Source: Prosapia bicincta (lineage: Eukaryota > Arthropoda > Insecta > Hemiptera > Cercopidae). Taken from it: a stretch of DNA of 64,000 bases. The position numbers and the translations under genes are program-made. Positions 12,549 to 26,476 of the stretch are shown one piece after another (positions within the stretch are counted from its first letter, which is position 1; each line of letters opens with the position of its first letter). The stretch is from assembly GCA_036971475.1 (NCBI GenBank), contig JBAIZL010000002.1:348751082-348815081 (forward strand), read 5' to 3'. The notes under the pieces were generated by a model, which saw nothing but the letters and a program-made list of their open reading frames with translations, had not been told where the DNA came from and made no database searches.

Positions 12549-15500
12549 TCGTATTACCTCAACACGCCTTATAAATATCAAAGCTCCGCTATGAAGAACG
12601 CCGCATCATGTATTACCTCAACACGCCTTATAAATATCAACGCTCCGCCATGAAGAACGCTGCATCATGTATTACCTCAACACGCCTTATAAATATCAAC
12701 GCTCCGCCATGAAGAACACCGCATAATATATTACCTCAACACGCCTTATAAATATCAAAGCTCCGCTATGAAGAACGCCGCATCATGTATTACCTCAACA
12801 CGCCTTATAAATATCAACGCTCCGCCATGAAGAACGCCGCATCATGTATTACCTCAACACGCCTTATAAATATCAAAGCTCCGCCATGAAGAACACCGCA
12901 TAATATATTACCTCAACATGTCTTGTAAATATCAAAGCTCCGCTATGAAGAAAACCGCATAATATATTAACTCAACACGTCTTGTAAATATCAAAGCTCC
13001 GCTATGAAGAACTAAGCATCATGTAATACCTCAACACGCCTTATAAATATCAACGCTCCGCCATGAAGAACACCGCATAATATATTACCTCAACACGCCT
13101 TATAAATATCAAAGCTCCGCTATGAAGAACGCCGCATCATGTATTTCCTCAACACGCCTTATAAATATCAACGCTCCGCCATGAAGAACGCCGCATCATG
13201 TATTACCTCCACACGCCTTATAAATATCAACGCTCCGCCATGAAGAACACCGCATAATATATTACCTCAACACGCCTTATAAATATCAAAGCTCCGCTAT
13301 GAAGAACGCCGCATCATGTATTACCTCAACACGCCTTATAAATATCAAAGCTCCGCTATGAAGAACGCCGCATCATGTATTACCTCAACACGCCTTATAA
13401 ATATCAACGCTTCGCCATGAAGAACGCCGCATCATGTATTACCTCAACACGCCTTATAAGTATCAAAGCTCCGCCATGAAGAACACCGCATAATATATAA
13501 ACTCAACACGTCTTGTAAATATCAAAGCTCCGCTATGAAGAACTAAGCATCATGTAATACCTCAACACGCACTATAAATATCAAAGCTCCGCCATGAAGA
13601 ACGCCGAATCATGTATTACCTCAACACGCATTATAAATATCAAAGCTCCGCCATGAAAAACACCGCATAATATATTAATTCAACACGCCTTATAAATATC
13701 AAAGCTCCGCTATGAATAACGCCGCATCATGTATTACCTCAACACGCCTATAAATATCAACGCTCCGCCATGAAGAACACAGCATAATATATTACCTCAA
13801 CACGCCTTATAAATATCAAAGCTCCGCTATGAAGAACGCCGCATCATGTATTACCTCAACACGCCTTATAAATATCAACGCTCCGCCATGAAGAACGCCG
13901 CATCATGTATTACCTCAACACGCCTTATAAATATCAAAGCTCCGCTATGAAGAACGCCGCATAATATATTACCTCAACACGCCTTATAAATATCAAAGCT
14001 CCGCCATGAAGAACGCCGCATCATGTATTACCTCAACACGCCTTATAAATATCAACGCTCCGCCATGAAGAACGCCGCATCATGTATTACCTCAAAACGC
14101 CTTATAAATATCAACGCTCCGCCATGAAGAACACCGCATAATATATTACCTCAACACGCCTTATAAATATCAAAGCTCCGCTATGAAGAACGCCGCATCA
14201 TGTATTACCTCAACATGCCTTATAAATATCAACGCTTCGCCATGAAGAACGCCGCATCATGTATTACCTCAACACGCCTTATAAGTATCAAATCTCCGCC
14301 ATGAAGAACACCGCATAATATATAAACTCAACACGTCTTGTAAATATCAAAGCTCCGCTATGAAGAACTAAGCATCATGTAATACCTCAACACGCACTAT
14401 AAATATCAAAGCTCCGCTATGAAGAAAACCGCATAATATATTACCTCAACACGCCTTATAAATATCAACGCTTCGCCATGAAAAACGCCGCATCATGTAT
14501 TACCTCAACACGCCTTATAAGTATCAAAGCTTCGCCATGAAGAACACCGCATAATATATTACCTCAACACGTCTTGTAAATATCAAAGCTCCGCTATGAA
14601 GAACAAAGCATCATGTAATACCTCAACACGCACAATAAATATCAAAGCTCCGCTATGAATAACGCCGCATCGTGTATTACCTCAACACGCCTTATAAATA
14701 TCAACGCTCCGCCATGAAGAACACAGCATAATATATTACCTCAACACGCCTTATAAATATCAAAGCTCCGCTATGAAGAACGCCGCATCATGTATTACCT
14801 CAACACGCCTTATAAATATCAACGCTCCGCCATGAAGAACGCCGCATCATGTATTACCTCAACACGCCTTATAAATATCAAAGCTCCGCTATGAAGAACG
14901 CCGCATAATATATTACCTCAACACGCCTTATAAATATCAAAGCTCCGCCATGAAGAACGCCGCATCATGTATTACCTCAACACGCCTTATAAATATCAAC
15001 GCTCCGCCATGAAGAACGCCGCATCATGTATTACCTCAACACGCCTTATAAATATCAACGCTCCGCCATGAAGAACACCGCATAATATATTACCTCAACA
15101 CGCCTTATAAATATCAAAGCTCCGCTATGAAGAACGCCGCATCATGTATTACCTCAACACGCCTTATAAATATCAACGCTTCGCCATGAAGAACGCCGCA
15201 TCATGTATTACCTCAACACGCCTTATAAGTATCAAAGCTCCGCCATGAAGAACACCGCATAATATATAAACTCAACACGTCTTGTAAATATCAAAGCTCC
15301 GCTATGAAGAACTAAGCATCATGTAATACCTCAACACGCACTATAAATATCAAAGCTCCGCCATGAAGAACACCGCATAATATATTACCTCAACATGTCT
15401 TGTAAATATCAAAGCTCCGCTATGAAGAAAACCGCATAATATATTACCTCAACACGCCTTATAAATATCAACGCTTCGCCATGAAAAACGCCGCATCATG

Positions 15501-18500
15501 TATTACCTCAACACGCCTTATAAGTATCAAAGCTTCGCCATGAAGAACACCGCATAATATATTACCTCAACACGTCTTGTAAATATCAAAGCTCCGCTAT
15601 GAAGAACGAAGCATTATGTAATACCTCAACACGCACTATAAATATCAAAGCTCCGCTATGAAGAACGCCGCATCATGTATTACCTCAACACGCATTATAA
15701 ATATCAAAGCTCCGCTATGAAGAACGCCGAATCATGTATTACCTCAACACGCATTATAAATATCAAAGCTCCGCCATGAAAAACACCGCATAATATATTA
15801 ATTCAACACGCCTTATAAATATCAAAGCTCCGCTATGAATAACGCCGCATCATGTATTACCTCAACACGCCTTATAAATATCAACGCTCCGCCATGACGA
15901 ACACAGCATAATATATTACCTCAACACGCCTTATAAATATCAAAGATCCGCTATGAAGAACGCCGCATCATGTATTACCTCAACACGCCTTATAAATATC
16001 AACGCTCCGCCATGAAGAACGCCGCATCATGTATTACCTCAACACGCCTTATAAATATCAAAGCTCCGCTATGTAGAACGCCGCATAATATATTACCTCA
16101 ACACGCCTTATAAATATCAACGCTCCGCCATGAAGAACGCCGCATCATGTATTACCTCAACACGCCTTATAAATATCAACGCTCCGCCATGAAGAACGCC
16201 GCATCATGTATTACCTCAACACGCCTTATAAATATCAAAGCTCCGCCATGAAGAACACCGCATAATATATTACCTCAACATGTCTTGTAAATATCAAAGC
16301 TCCGCTATGAAGAAAACCGCATAATATATTAACTCAACACGTCTTGTAAATATCAAAGCTCCGCTATGAAGAACTAAGCATCATGTAATACCTCAACACG
16401 CCTTATAAATATCAACGCTCCGCCATGAAGAACACCGCATAATATATTACCTCAACACGCCTTATAAATATCAAAGCTCCGCTATGAAGAACGCCGCATC
16501 ATGTATTACCTCAACACGCCTTATAAATATCAACGTTCCGCCATGAAGAACGCCGCATCATGTATTACCTCAACACGCCTTATAAATATCAACGCTCCGC
16601 CTTGAAGAACACCGCATAATATATTACCTCAACACGCCTTATAAATATCAAAGCTCCGCTATGAAGAACGCCGCATCATGTATTACCTCAACACGCCTTA
16701 TAAATATCAACGCTCCGCCATGAAGAACGCCGCATCATGTATTACCTCAACACGCCTTATAAATATCAACGCTCCGCCATGAAGAACACTGCATAATATA
16801 TTACCTCAACACGCCTTATAAATATCAAAGCTCCGCTATGAAGAACGCCGCATCATGTATTACCTCAACACGCCTTATAAATATCAACGCTTCGCCATGA
16901 AGAACGCCGCATCATGTATTACCTCAACACGCCTTATAAGTATCAAAGCTCCGCCATGAAGAACACCGCATAATATATTAACTCAACACGTCTTGTAAAT
17001 ATCAAAGCTCCGCTATGAAGAACTAAGCATCATGTAATACCTCAACACGCACTATAAATATCAAAGCTTCGCCATGAAGAACACCGCATAATATATTACC
17101 TCAACATGTCTTGTAAATATCAATGCTCCGCTATGAAGAAAACCGCATAATATATTACCTCAACACGCCTTATAAATATCAACGCTTCGCCATGAAAAAC
17201 GCCGCATCATGTATTACCTCAACACGCACTATAAGTATCAAAGCTTCGCCATGAAGAACACCGCATAATATATTACCTCAACACGTCATGTAAATATCAA
17301 CGCTCCGCCATGAAGAACGCCGCATCATGTATTACCTCAACACGCCTTATAAATATCAACGCTCCGCCATGAAGAACACCGCATAATATATTACCTCAAC
17401 ACGCCTTATAAATATCAAAGCTCCGCTATGAAGAACGCCGCATCATGTATTACCTCAACACGCCTTATAAATATCAACGCTCCGCCATGAAGAACGCCGC
17501 ATCATGTATTACCTCATCACGCCTTATAAATATCAAAGCTCCGCCATGAAGAACACCGCATAATATATTACCTCAACATGTCTTGTAAATATCAAAGCTC
17601 CGCTATGAAGAAAACCGCATAATATATTAACTCAACACGTCTTGTAAATATCAAAGCTCCGCTATGAAGAACTAAGCATCATGTAATACCTCTACACGCC
17701 TTATAAATATCAACGCTCCGCCATGAAGAACACCGCATAATATATTACCTCAACACGCCTTATAAATATCAAAGCTCCGCTATGAAGAACGCCGCATCAT
17801 GTATTACCTCAACACGCCTTATAAATATCAACGTTCCGCCATGAAGAACGCCGCATCATGTATTACCTCAACACGCCTTATAAATATCAACGCTCCGCCT
17901 TGAAGAACACCGCATAATATATTACCTCAACACGCCTTATAAATATCAAAGCTCCGCTATGAAGAACGCCGCATCATGTATTACCTCAACACGCCTTATA
18001 AATATCAAAGCTCCGCTATGAAGAACGCCGCATCATGTATTACCTCAACACGCCTTATAAATATCAACGCTCCGCCATGAAGAACGCCGCATCAGGTATT
18101 ACCTCAACACGCCTTATAAATATCAACGCTCCGCCATGAAGAACACTGCATAATATATTACCTCAACACGCCTTATAAATATCAAAGCTCCGCTATGAAG
18201 AACGCCGCATCATGTATTACCTCAACACGCCTTATAAATATCAACGCTTCGCCATGAAGAACGCCGCATCATGTATTACCTCAACACGCCTTATAAGTAT
18301 CAAAGCTCCGCCATGAAGAACACCGCATAATATATTAACTCAACACGTCTTGTAAATATCAAAGCTCCGCTATGAAGAACTAAGCATCATGTAATACCTC
18401 AACACGCACTATAAATATCAAAGCTTCGCCATGAAGAACACCGCATAATATATTACCTCAACATGTCTTGTAAATATCAATGCTCCGCTATGAAGAAAAC

Positions 18501-21500
18501 CGCATAATATATTACCTCAACACGCCTTATAAATATCAACGCTTCGCCATGAAAAACGCCGCATCATGTATTACCTCAACACGCACTATAAGTATCAAAG
18601 CTTCGCCATGAAGAACACCGCATAATATATTACCTCAACACGTCATGTAAATATCAACGCTCCGCCATGAAGAACGCCGCATCATGTATTACCTCAACAC
18701 GCCTTATAAATATCAACGCTCCGCCATGAAGAACACCGCATAATATATTACCTCAACACGCCTTATAAATATCAAAGCTCCGCTATGAAGAACGCCGCAT
18801 CATGTATTACCTCAACACGCCTTATAAATATCAACGCTCCGCCATGAAGAACGCCGCATCATGTATTACCTCATCACGCCTTATAAATATCAAAGCTCCG
18901 CCATGAAGAACACCGCATAATATATTACCTCAACATGTCTTGTAAATATCAAAGCTCCGCTATGAAGAAAACCGCATAATATATTAACTCAACACGTCTT
19001 GTAAATATCAAAGCTCCGCTATGAAGAACTAAGCATCATGTAATACCTCTACACGCCTTATAAATATCAACGCTCCGCCATGAAGAACACCGCATAATAT
19101 ATTACCTCAACACGCCTTATAAATATCAAAGCTCCGCTATGAAGAACGCCGCATCATGTATTACCTCAACACGCCTTATAAATATCAACGTTCCGCCATG
19201 AAGAACGCCGCATCATGTATTACCTCAACACGCCTTATAAATATCAACGCTCCGCCTTGAAGAACACCGCATAATATATTACCTCAACACGCCTTATAAA
19301 TATCAAAGCTCCGCTATGAAGAACGCCGCATCATGTATTACCTCAACACGCATTATAAATATCAAAGCTCCGCTATGATGAACGCCGCATCATGTATTAC
19401 CTCAACACGCCTTATAAATATCAACGCTTCGCCATGAAGAACGCCGCATCATGAATTACCTCAACACGCCTTATAAGTATCAAAGCTCCGCCATGAAGAA
19501 CACCGCATAATATATTAACTCAACACGTCTTGTAAATATCAAAGCTCCGCTCTGAAGAACTAAGCATCATGTAATACCTCAACACGCACTATAAATATCA
19601 AAGCTCCGCCATGAGGAACACCGCATAATATATTACCTCAACATGTCTTGTAAATATCAAAGCTCCGCTATGAAGAAAACCGCATAATATATTACCTCAA
19701 CACGCCTTATAAATATCAACGCTTCGCCATGAAAAACGCCGCATCATGTATTACCTCAACACGCACTATAAGTATCAAAGCTTCGCCATGAAGAACACCG
19801 CATAATATATTACCTCAACACGTCATGTAAATATCAAAGCTCCGCTATGAAGAACGAAGCATCATGTATTACCTCAACACGCATTATAAATATCAAAGCT
19901 CCGCCATGAAAAACACCGCATAATATATTAATTCAACACGCCTTATAAATATCAAAGCTCCGCTATGAATAACGCCGCATCATGTATTACCTCAACACGC
20001 CTTATAAATATCAACGCTCCGCCATGAAGAACACAGCATAATATATTACCTCAACACGCCTTATAAATATCAAAGCTCCGCTATGAAGAACGCCGCATCA
20101 TGTATTACCTTAACACGCCTTATAAATATCAACGCTCCGCCATGAAGAACGCCGCATCATGTATTACCTCAACACGCCTTATAAATATCAAAGCTCCGCC
20201 ATGAAGAACACCGCATAATATATTACCTCAACAGTTCTTGTAAATATTAAAGATCCGCTATGAAGAACACCGCATAATATATTACCTCAACACGCCTTAT
20301 AAATATCAACGCTTCGGCATGAAGAACGCCGCATCATGTATTACCTCAACACGCCTTATAAATATCAAAGCTCCGCCATGAAGAACACCGCATAATATAT
20401 TACCTCAACACGTCTTGTAAATATCAAAGCTCCGCTATGAAGAACGGCGCATCATGTAATACCTCAACACGCATTATAAATATCAAAGCTCCGCTATGAA
20501 GAACGCCGCATCATGTATTATCTCAACACGCATTATAAATATCAAAGATCCGCTATTAAGAACGCCGCATCATGTATTACCTCAACACGCATTATAAATA
20601 TCAAAGCTCCGCTATGAAGAACGCCGCATTATGTATCACCTCAACACGCATTATAATTATCAACGCTCAGCTATGAAGAACGCCGCATCATGTATTACCT
20701 CAACACGCATTATAAATATCAAAGCTCCGCTATGATGAACGCCGCATCATGTATTACCTCAACACGCATTATAAATATCAAAGCTCCGCTATGAAGAATG
20801 CCGCATCATATATTACCTCAACACGCATTGTAAATATCAAAGCTGCGCTATGAAGAACGCCGCATCATGTATTACCTCAACACGCATTATAAATATCAAA
20901 GCTCCGCTATGAAGAACGCCGCATCATGTATTACCTCAACACGCATTATAAATATCAAAGCTCCGCTATCAAGAACGCCGCATCATGTATTACCTCAACA
21001 CGCATTATAAATATCAAAGCTCCGCTATGAAGAACGCCGCACCATGTATTACCTCAACACGCATTATAAATATCAAAGCTCCGCTATGAAGAACGCCGCA
21101 TCATGTATTACCTCAACACGCATTAAAAATATCAAATCTCCGCTATAAAGAACGCCGCATCATGTATTACCTCAACACGCATTATAAATATCAAAGCTCC
21201 GCTATGAAAAATGCCGCATCATATATTACCTCAACACGCATTATAAATATAAAAGCTCCGCTATGAAGAACGCCGCATCATGTATTACCTCAACACGCAT
21301 TATAAATATCAAAGCTCAGCTATGAAGAACGCCGCATAATGTATTACCTCAACACGCATTATAAATATCAACTTTCCGCTATGAAGAACGCCGCATCATG
21401 TATTACCTCAACACGCATTATAAATACAAAAGCTCCGCTATGAAGAACGCCGCATCATGTATTACCTCAACACTCATTATAAATATCAACGCTCCGTTAT

Positions 21501-21641
21501 GAAGAACGCCGCATCATGTATTACCTCAACACGCATTATAAATATCAACGCTCCGCTATGAAGAACGCCACATCGTGTTTTACCTCAAAACGCCTTATAA
21601 ATATTAACGCTACGCTAGGAAGAACACCGCATCATATTTTA
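12549..21641. repeat. 59-bp satellite array, about 154 monomers, with higher-order structure
   Basis: The monomer (attacctcaacacgcc, ttataaatatc, aaagctccgc, tatgaagaac, gccgcatcatgt) repeats every 59 bp for 9.1 kb. Rare variants recur at multiples of 59: 'acacgtcatg' at 17,281, 18,638 (1,357 = 23 monomers) and 19,818 (1,180 = 20 monomers); 'tatgaataac' at 14,654, 15,834 and 19,964; 'acctcatcac' at 17,511 and 18,868. The right edge (about 20,460-21,560) is plainer and dominated by a 'cgcattat' variant. Homogenised higher-order repeats with a monomeric flank resemble centromeric or heterochromatic satellites. No frame is long enough to suggest coding. Confidence 0.97.
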
Positions 21642-21649
21642 GCGCCACC

Positions 21650-21990
21650 CGCCCAATAACCACATCTTCGCTCGTTGGGTAAGAAGATCCAAATGTTACA
21701 CAGGCCATTGCTAACAGGCCAGTAGGTTCTCGTGATCCATCTTCAACCACGTCTTCGCTCGTTGGGTAAGAAGATCCAAGGGTTACACAGTCCATTGCTA
21801 ACAGGCCAGTAGGTTCTCGTGATCCATCTTCAACCACATATTATCGTTGGGTAAGAAGATCCAAAGGTTACACATTCCATTGCTAACAGGCCAGTAGGTT
21901 CTCGTGATCCATCTTCAACCACGTATTCGCTCGTTGGGTAAGTAGATCCAAAGACTACATTGGTTTTGCTACCTATATTATCAAATAATC
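21650..21990. repeat. 87-bp minisatellite, 4 copies
   Basis: The word 'gttgggtaag' (last copy 'gttgggtaagt') starts at 21,674, 21,761, 21,846 and 21,933, giving spacing of 85-87 bp. The two minus-strand frames here (21,610-21,837 and 21,830-22,051) simply follow the repeat and are not convincing genes. Confidence 0.9.
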
Positions 21991-22779
21991 CAGAAGTTAG
22001 TACGTTTATAGTAAGTCCTAGAGACATGAGACTAGTTCTAAAAGCCACCAAACGTTCAAATAAATGAAATAAAGTGTGGTTTTAACATCAAGTTCTTACA
22101 AGTCAGATTTAAGGTTGTGAAAATAGAAAATCAAGAAAACGAAATTTACTAAACAATTGAGAACTAGTTTAAGGAACCATCAAAAATGTAAAAAGTGATA
22201 AAGATATAAGAAAAGGAAAGAAAAAATCAAGCGACGTAACTCGGATCTTGTTCAAGAATTCCGATGATAGTGTTGTCGATTGTATTTTTTGTGGTGATTG
22301 TTCTCTAAGTCAAAATACCGTTGTTCAAGTTGTTTACAGAGGGCAAATTAGGAATGCACTAGTTGTGAAATTCAGGAAAATTAATTTTGTGTGATATTTG
22401 TAACAAATTATGCCTACAAACTCGTAATTAAGCTTTATATTGCGTGCTTATAATTCCGAAATTAATGTCCAACTACTGGTTTTGGTCAAACAATGAATAT
22501 AACAGTTAAAATTAAATATGTTTACTTTATATACATTCTAAACGTATTAACGTTTTTAGGTTGCCACTTTGCCCGTCCTAGCACAGTAAAGTGGCCATTT
22601 TGTAGATGCAAGCAAATTCAGTCAAATACCTCAAACGTAATAAGATATAGCAATTATGTTTTAGTTGTGTGAGGGGGAACATATTAAACTTAATATTACC
22701 ACAAATAAACCTGATATAAAATAATGTTTGTATTGTACAGTATCAGTTTTTCTTTAAGAGTGGCCACTTTGCCCAACTT
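21991..22779. other. Spacer between minisatellites
   Basis: No gene seen. 'gccacttt' and 'aaagtggc' (22,562-22,602) can form a short hairpin, and 'ggccactttgccc' recurs near 22,762. Confidence 0.4.
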
Positions 22780-23790
22780 TCCCGTACTATCCAATCCAAA
22801 CACATTCATCCAAACATATTATTGCAAAGATTGCTAGCTTGCGCCGGAATGGGATACCCTGAATAACTGCTAGAACTACGTCCAACCCAAACATACTAAT
22901 GCAAAAAGTTCTAGTTCATTTAGAATTCTAGACTGTAGACAACTGCTGGAGCTCTCTACTATCCAATCCAAACACATTCATCCAAACATAATAATGCAAA
23001 GGTTGTTAGCTTGTGCAGAATGGCCTAGACTGTGGATAACTGATGGAGATATGCACAATCCAATCTAAACATAATAATACAAATATTGCTAGCTTGTGCA
23101 GAATGGCCTAGACTGTGGATAACTGATGGAGATATGTACAATCCAATCTAAACATAATAATGCAAATATTGCTAGCTTGTGCAGAATAGCCTAGACTGTG
23201 GATAACTGATGGAGATATGTAGAATATAATCTAAACATAATAATGGAAATATTGCTAGCTTGTGCAGAATAGCCTAAACTGTTGATAACTGATGGAGATA
23301 TGTACAATCCAATGTAAACATAATAATGCAAATATTGCTAGCTTGTGCAGAATGGCCTAGACTGTGGATAACTGATGGAGATATGTACAATCCAATCTAA
23401 ACATAATAATGCAAATATTGCTAGCTTGTGCAGAATGGCCTAGACTGTGGATAACTGATGGAGATATGTAGAATATAATCTAAACATATTAATGGAAATA
23501 TTGCTAGCTTGTGCAGAATAGCCTAAACTGTGGATAACTGATGGAGATATGTACAATCCAATGTAAACATAAAAATGCAAATATTGCTAGCTTGTGCAGA
23601 ATGGCTTAGACTGTGGATAACTGATGGAGATATGTACAATCCAATCTAAACATAATAATGCAAATATTGCTAGTTTGCTCAGAATGGGCTAGACTGTGGA
23701 TAACGACTGGAGCCATAGCTACATAGTACTATCCAATTTAAACATATCAATACAAAGATTCTTATCTTGCTCAGAATGGGCTAGTTGGTG
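22780..23790. repeat. 83-bp minisatellite, about 10-12 copies
   Basis: 'gctagcttgtgcagaat' recurs at 23,088, 23,171, 23,254 and 23,337 and onward, always 83 bp apart. Each unit carries 'actgtggataactgatgg'. Outer copies (22,780-23,000 and 23,660-23,790) are more diverged than central ones, the usual sign of ongoing homogenisation. Confidence 0.93.
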
Positions 23791-24179
23791 GTGCTCAACC
23801 ATTTTGGAATGGTGGGCCAGTTAAGTGTTAATCTTTCTCTAGCCAGGCCGCAGTATTAAAATTTCTGGAGGTCAACAATTGAAATACGTCTTATTTAGTT
23901 GTGAATAACTTTCAAATAAAATAGCCTACGTTTAAATTACAATGTAAGCGTACATCCCATACACAGCCACTTTATAATTTATGATAGCCTACATACCTGT
24001 AACAACGTATCCAGATATTAAATTCTCTATCTTGTTAATGTTACAATGTTGATACTTCCAGCAAGTATTTAAAGTTAACTACACGTATCAAAACAATCGT
24101 TCAACAAAAGTAGTACCAGTCAACAATAGATTTTCTGGACATTTTGAGTTCCCTCTGAAGCTCTTGTCAAGGCGGCTTT

Positions 24180-24440
24180 AAATTTAGAAGGATTGACACT
24201 AGCATGAACATATTTTTCAATTCAATTGGTATTTGTCGATAAATGTACCAGCCTTTGCCGATACATTAAATGTACACTGTATTGTTTTAGATTTACGGAC
24301 TTCTAAAATTTTAATGCACTTGAATTAAGTTTGTCTTTATGCAGATAGCAAACATTCCCACATCGACCACACTTTATTTTGTTTCTCAAAACACCATGAT
24401 TATTTAAAGAATCAACTACGACAATTTTGATAAGACTCTT
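24180..24440 (-). pseudogene. Merlin/IS1016-like transposase N-terminal fragment
   Basis: Read on the minus strand, the segment gives KIKCGRCGN and, after a frame change, WKCRKSK and then AKAGTF. This matches the zinc-ribbon and 'R-x-GTFF' region that begins ISXO2/IS1016-type (Merlin) transposases. It is short, contains stops and frame changes, and lacks the catalytic part. A second remnant of the same superfamily lies at 34.5-35.1 kb. Confidence 0.4.
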
Positions 24441-24612
24441 GGTGTTGAAATATCCTACGATACAGCCGTTGCACGGATCCATGGTTTACACTAATATTAG
24501 TACAAAAACACAATACAACTCAAGCCAAACTCCTAAAAAACTCTGTTGCGTAAGCAATCTTATGAGCTCCACTAAGGATGGCCGAAAACAACGGCAAAAC
24601 TGTTTGGCATCA

Positions 24613-24706
24613 GTTGCCTCTACACAACTTAATGCGAGCGCATCTGATGTGGAGAAAGAGTTGCCTCTACACAACTTAATGCGAGCGCATCTGATGTGGA
24701 GAAAGC
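24613..24706. repeat. 47-bp tandem duplication
   Basis: A block beginning 'gttgcctctacacaactt' at 24,613 is repeated exactly at 24,660. The overlapping frames on both strands (24,427-24,711 and 24,486-24,674) are explained by this duplication. Confidence 0.9.
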
Positions 24707-24965
24707 CCTAATACGTAGCAAACTAATGCGAGACATCTGATGTATTCTGCTAACCTAATGTGTAGAAGACTAATGCGTGTAACATCATTAAAATATAATA
24801 AATAATGTAAAAAAAGAACCTACTTCAAAGAAAAGAACGCGTAATATATAATTTATTACTCACTAAAAAGTCAAAGTAATTTTTCAATACTAAAACAAAG
24901 TAATTTCGAAAACAAACAACAGCCAAAAAGCATATTTTAAATAATAATTGATAAAATTAAAAAAA

Positions 24966-24970
24966 ATATG

Positions 24971-25038
<68 letters not shown>

Positions 25039-25087
25039 ATTAAATTTATAAATATTAAAAAAAAAATAATAATAATAATAATAATAA
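24966..25087. repeat. TA microsatellite followed by AAT repeats
   Basis: A (TA)n tract with one TG step (24,966-25,033) is followed after a short AT-rich stretch by (AAT)n at 25,066-25,087. Confidence 0.93.
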
Positions 25088-26261
25088 AAACTAAACATTA
25101 ACAGTAAACAATACTTCCAAAAGTTGACTTAGTAAAAGCCGACAAAGGAATACATTAAACAAAAAATAAAAAAAAAGTTAAAAAAAAAAATATTTAAGGC
25201 AATAAACAATTTGTAAAACCCTTAGAGAACTAGGGTAGAGTTTTTTGTTAGGTTTTAGAAAGTTGAAAGGGACGGGAGAGAACGACAGATGTGTCACGTA
25301 CACTTTCAAAAATAACGGATAGTTTAAAAAAAAGTATAACGTACGAATTTCAAATTTGATTGGTGGAAGCCAAGATAGATGTTTTTTATTGGGTAGAAAA
25401 TGAACGAGAAGGGGAAATACGCGGTAAACAAATTCAAGTGCAGAAAAAGAGAGGCAGTCTTTTTCCGACCAAAAAAGTAGATGGACGTGTGTGGATGTTC
25501 CTGAAGAAAGTGTGTGAAATTGTTTAAAAGAAATATAAGTAATTTAATTATCGATAAATGTGGTGTTAAGAAGTTGGTGTATAGTTAATTTATTAAATTT
25601 ATAATCACTGCATAATAAAGGTATCCTTGAGTCAGAGTACCAGATACCAATTGTGAGTGAAGTGTTGCAAAAAATCGTCGAACTAATGCCAAGGGTCAAC
25701 GAAAAAAAGGAAAGAACGTCACTGCACTTAAGTAAAAACTTTAATTAAAAACTAATTTAAAAAATTATAAATTTCTGGTCAATAAAACAAATTTTCTAAT
25801 ATACAAGTAACTCTAAATTTCAAAAGAAAAAAGTAATTTCATAAGGCAAGAACCTAAACACGCCCAAAAGCCTTTAATTTATTAGCTGGTCAAATTTAAA
25901 TAATAATAAATAAAATGAATGAAATAAATAACAGGTTGTTTACCGTATAAGATTTTGGTTCGACATTATAGTCTGAAATAATTTGTAATTAAATGTAGAT
26001 TTAACATGTATACTTTGTATTTAACTGGCAACAGGAATTAATAATGTTCTAAAATATTAAAGCAATTGTTATAACTAAAAAGTCTTGTATTTCTTTGTAA
26101 GGCCTACTCTAATTAAGTAATTTGGTTGAAATCTTATAAAGAAAAAGGAATCAAAATAATAAAAATAAAGGTAGGTCATAGTAATAAGAAGCATAATTTA
26201 AAATTATACAATATAAGCAAATTGTTTAATTAGAACTTCAGTCGAACAATAGGTAAACTGG

Positions 26262-26273
26262 CGCCCAACATTT
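26262..26273 (+). promoter_or_regulatory. Primer binding site, tRNA-Lys(CTT) type
   Basis: TGGCGCCCAAC is complementary to the 3' end (with CCA) of the insect tRNA-Lys(CTT). The rest of the expected match, AACGTGGGGCT, is absent here but occurs at about 26,367, preceded by 'ggctactg', as though a degenerate second copy of the site lay ~97 bp downstream. The 5' LTR should end just before 26,262. Confidence 0.6.
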
Positions 26274-26476
26274 TAAAACAAATTAATTAATCTATAACAA
26301 TTAAATTAACAAACTTGAAATAACATAGATAAAGCGCAAGGGAATTTATGTTATAAATTGGCTACTGAACGTGGGGCTATTTTGAAATTGCATCAAAATT
26401 TAAATGTATTGACCAGTAGACCTAGTAGTGTATTATTGTATTAATAAGAATTGTCTAGCGTAAGTTGTTATATTAA

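Noticed and set aside
12549..21641. CRISPR array
   Set aside because: The 59-bp monomers are directly adjacent without unique spacers, and the context is eukaryotic.
25230..26261. 5' LTR of the Ty3 element
   Set aside because: Expected here, but I could not match it convincingly to a 3' copy by eye, so no LTR boundaries are claimed.
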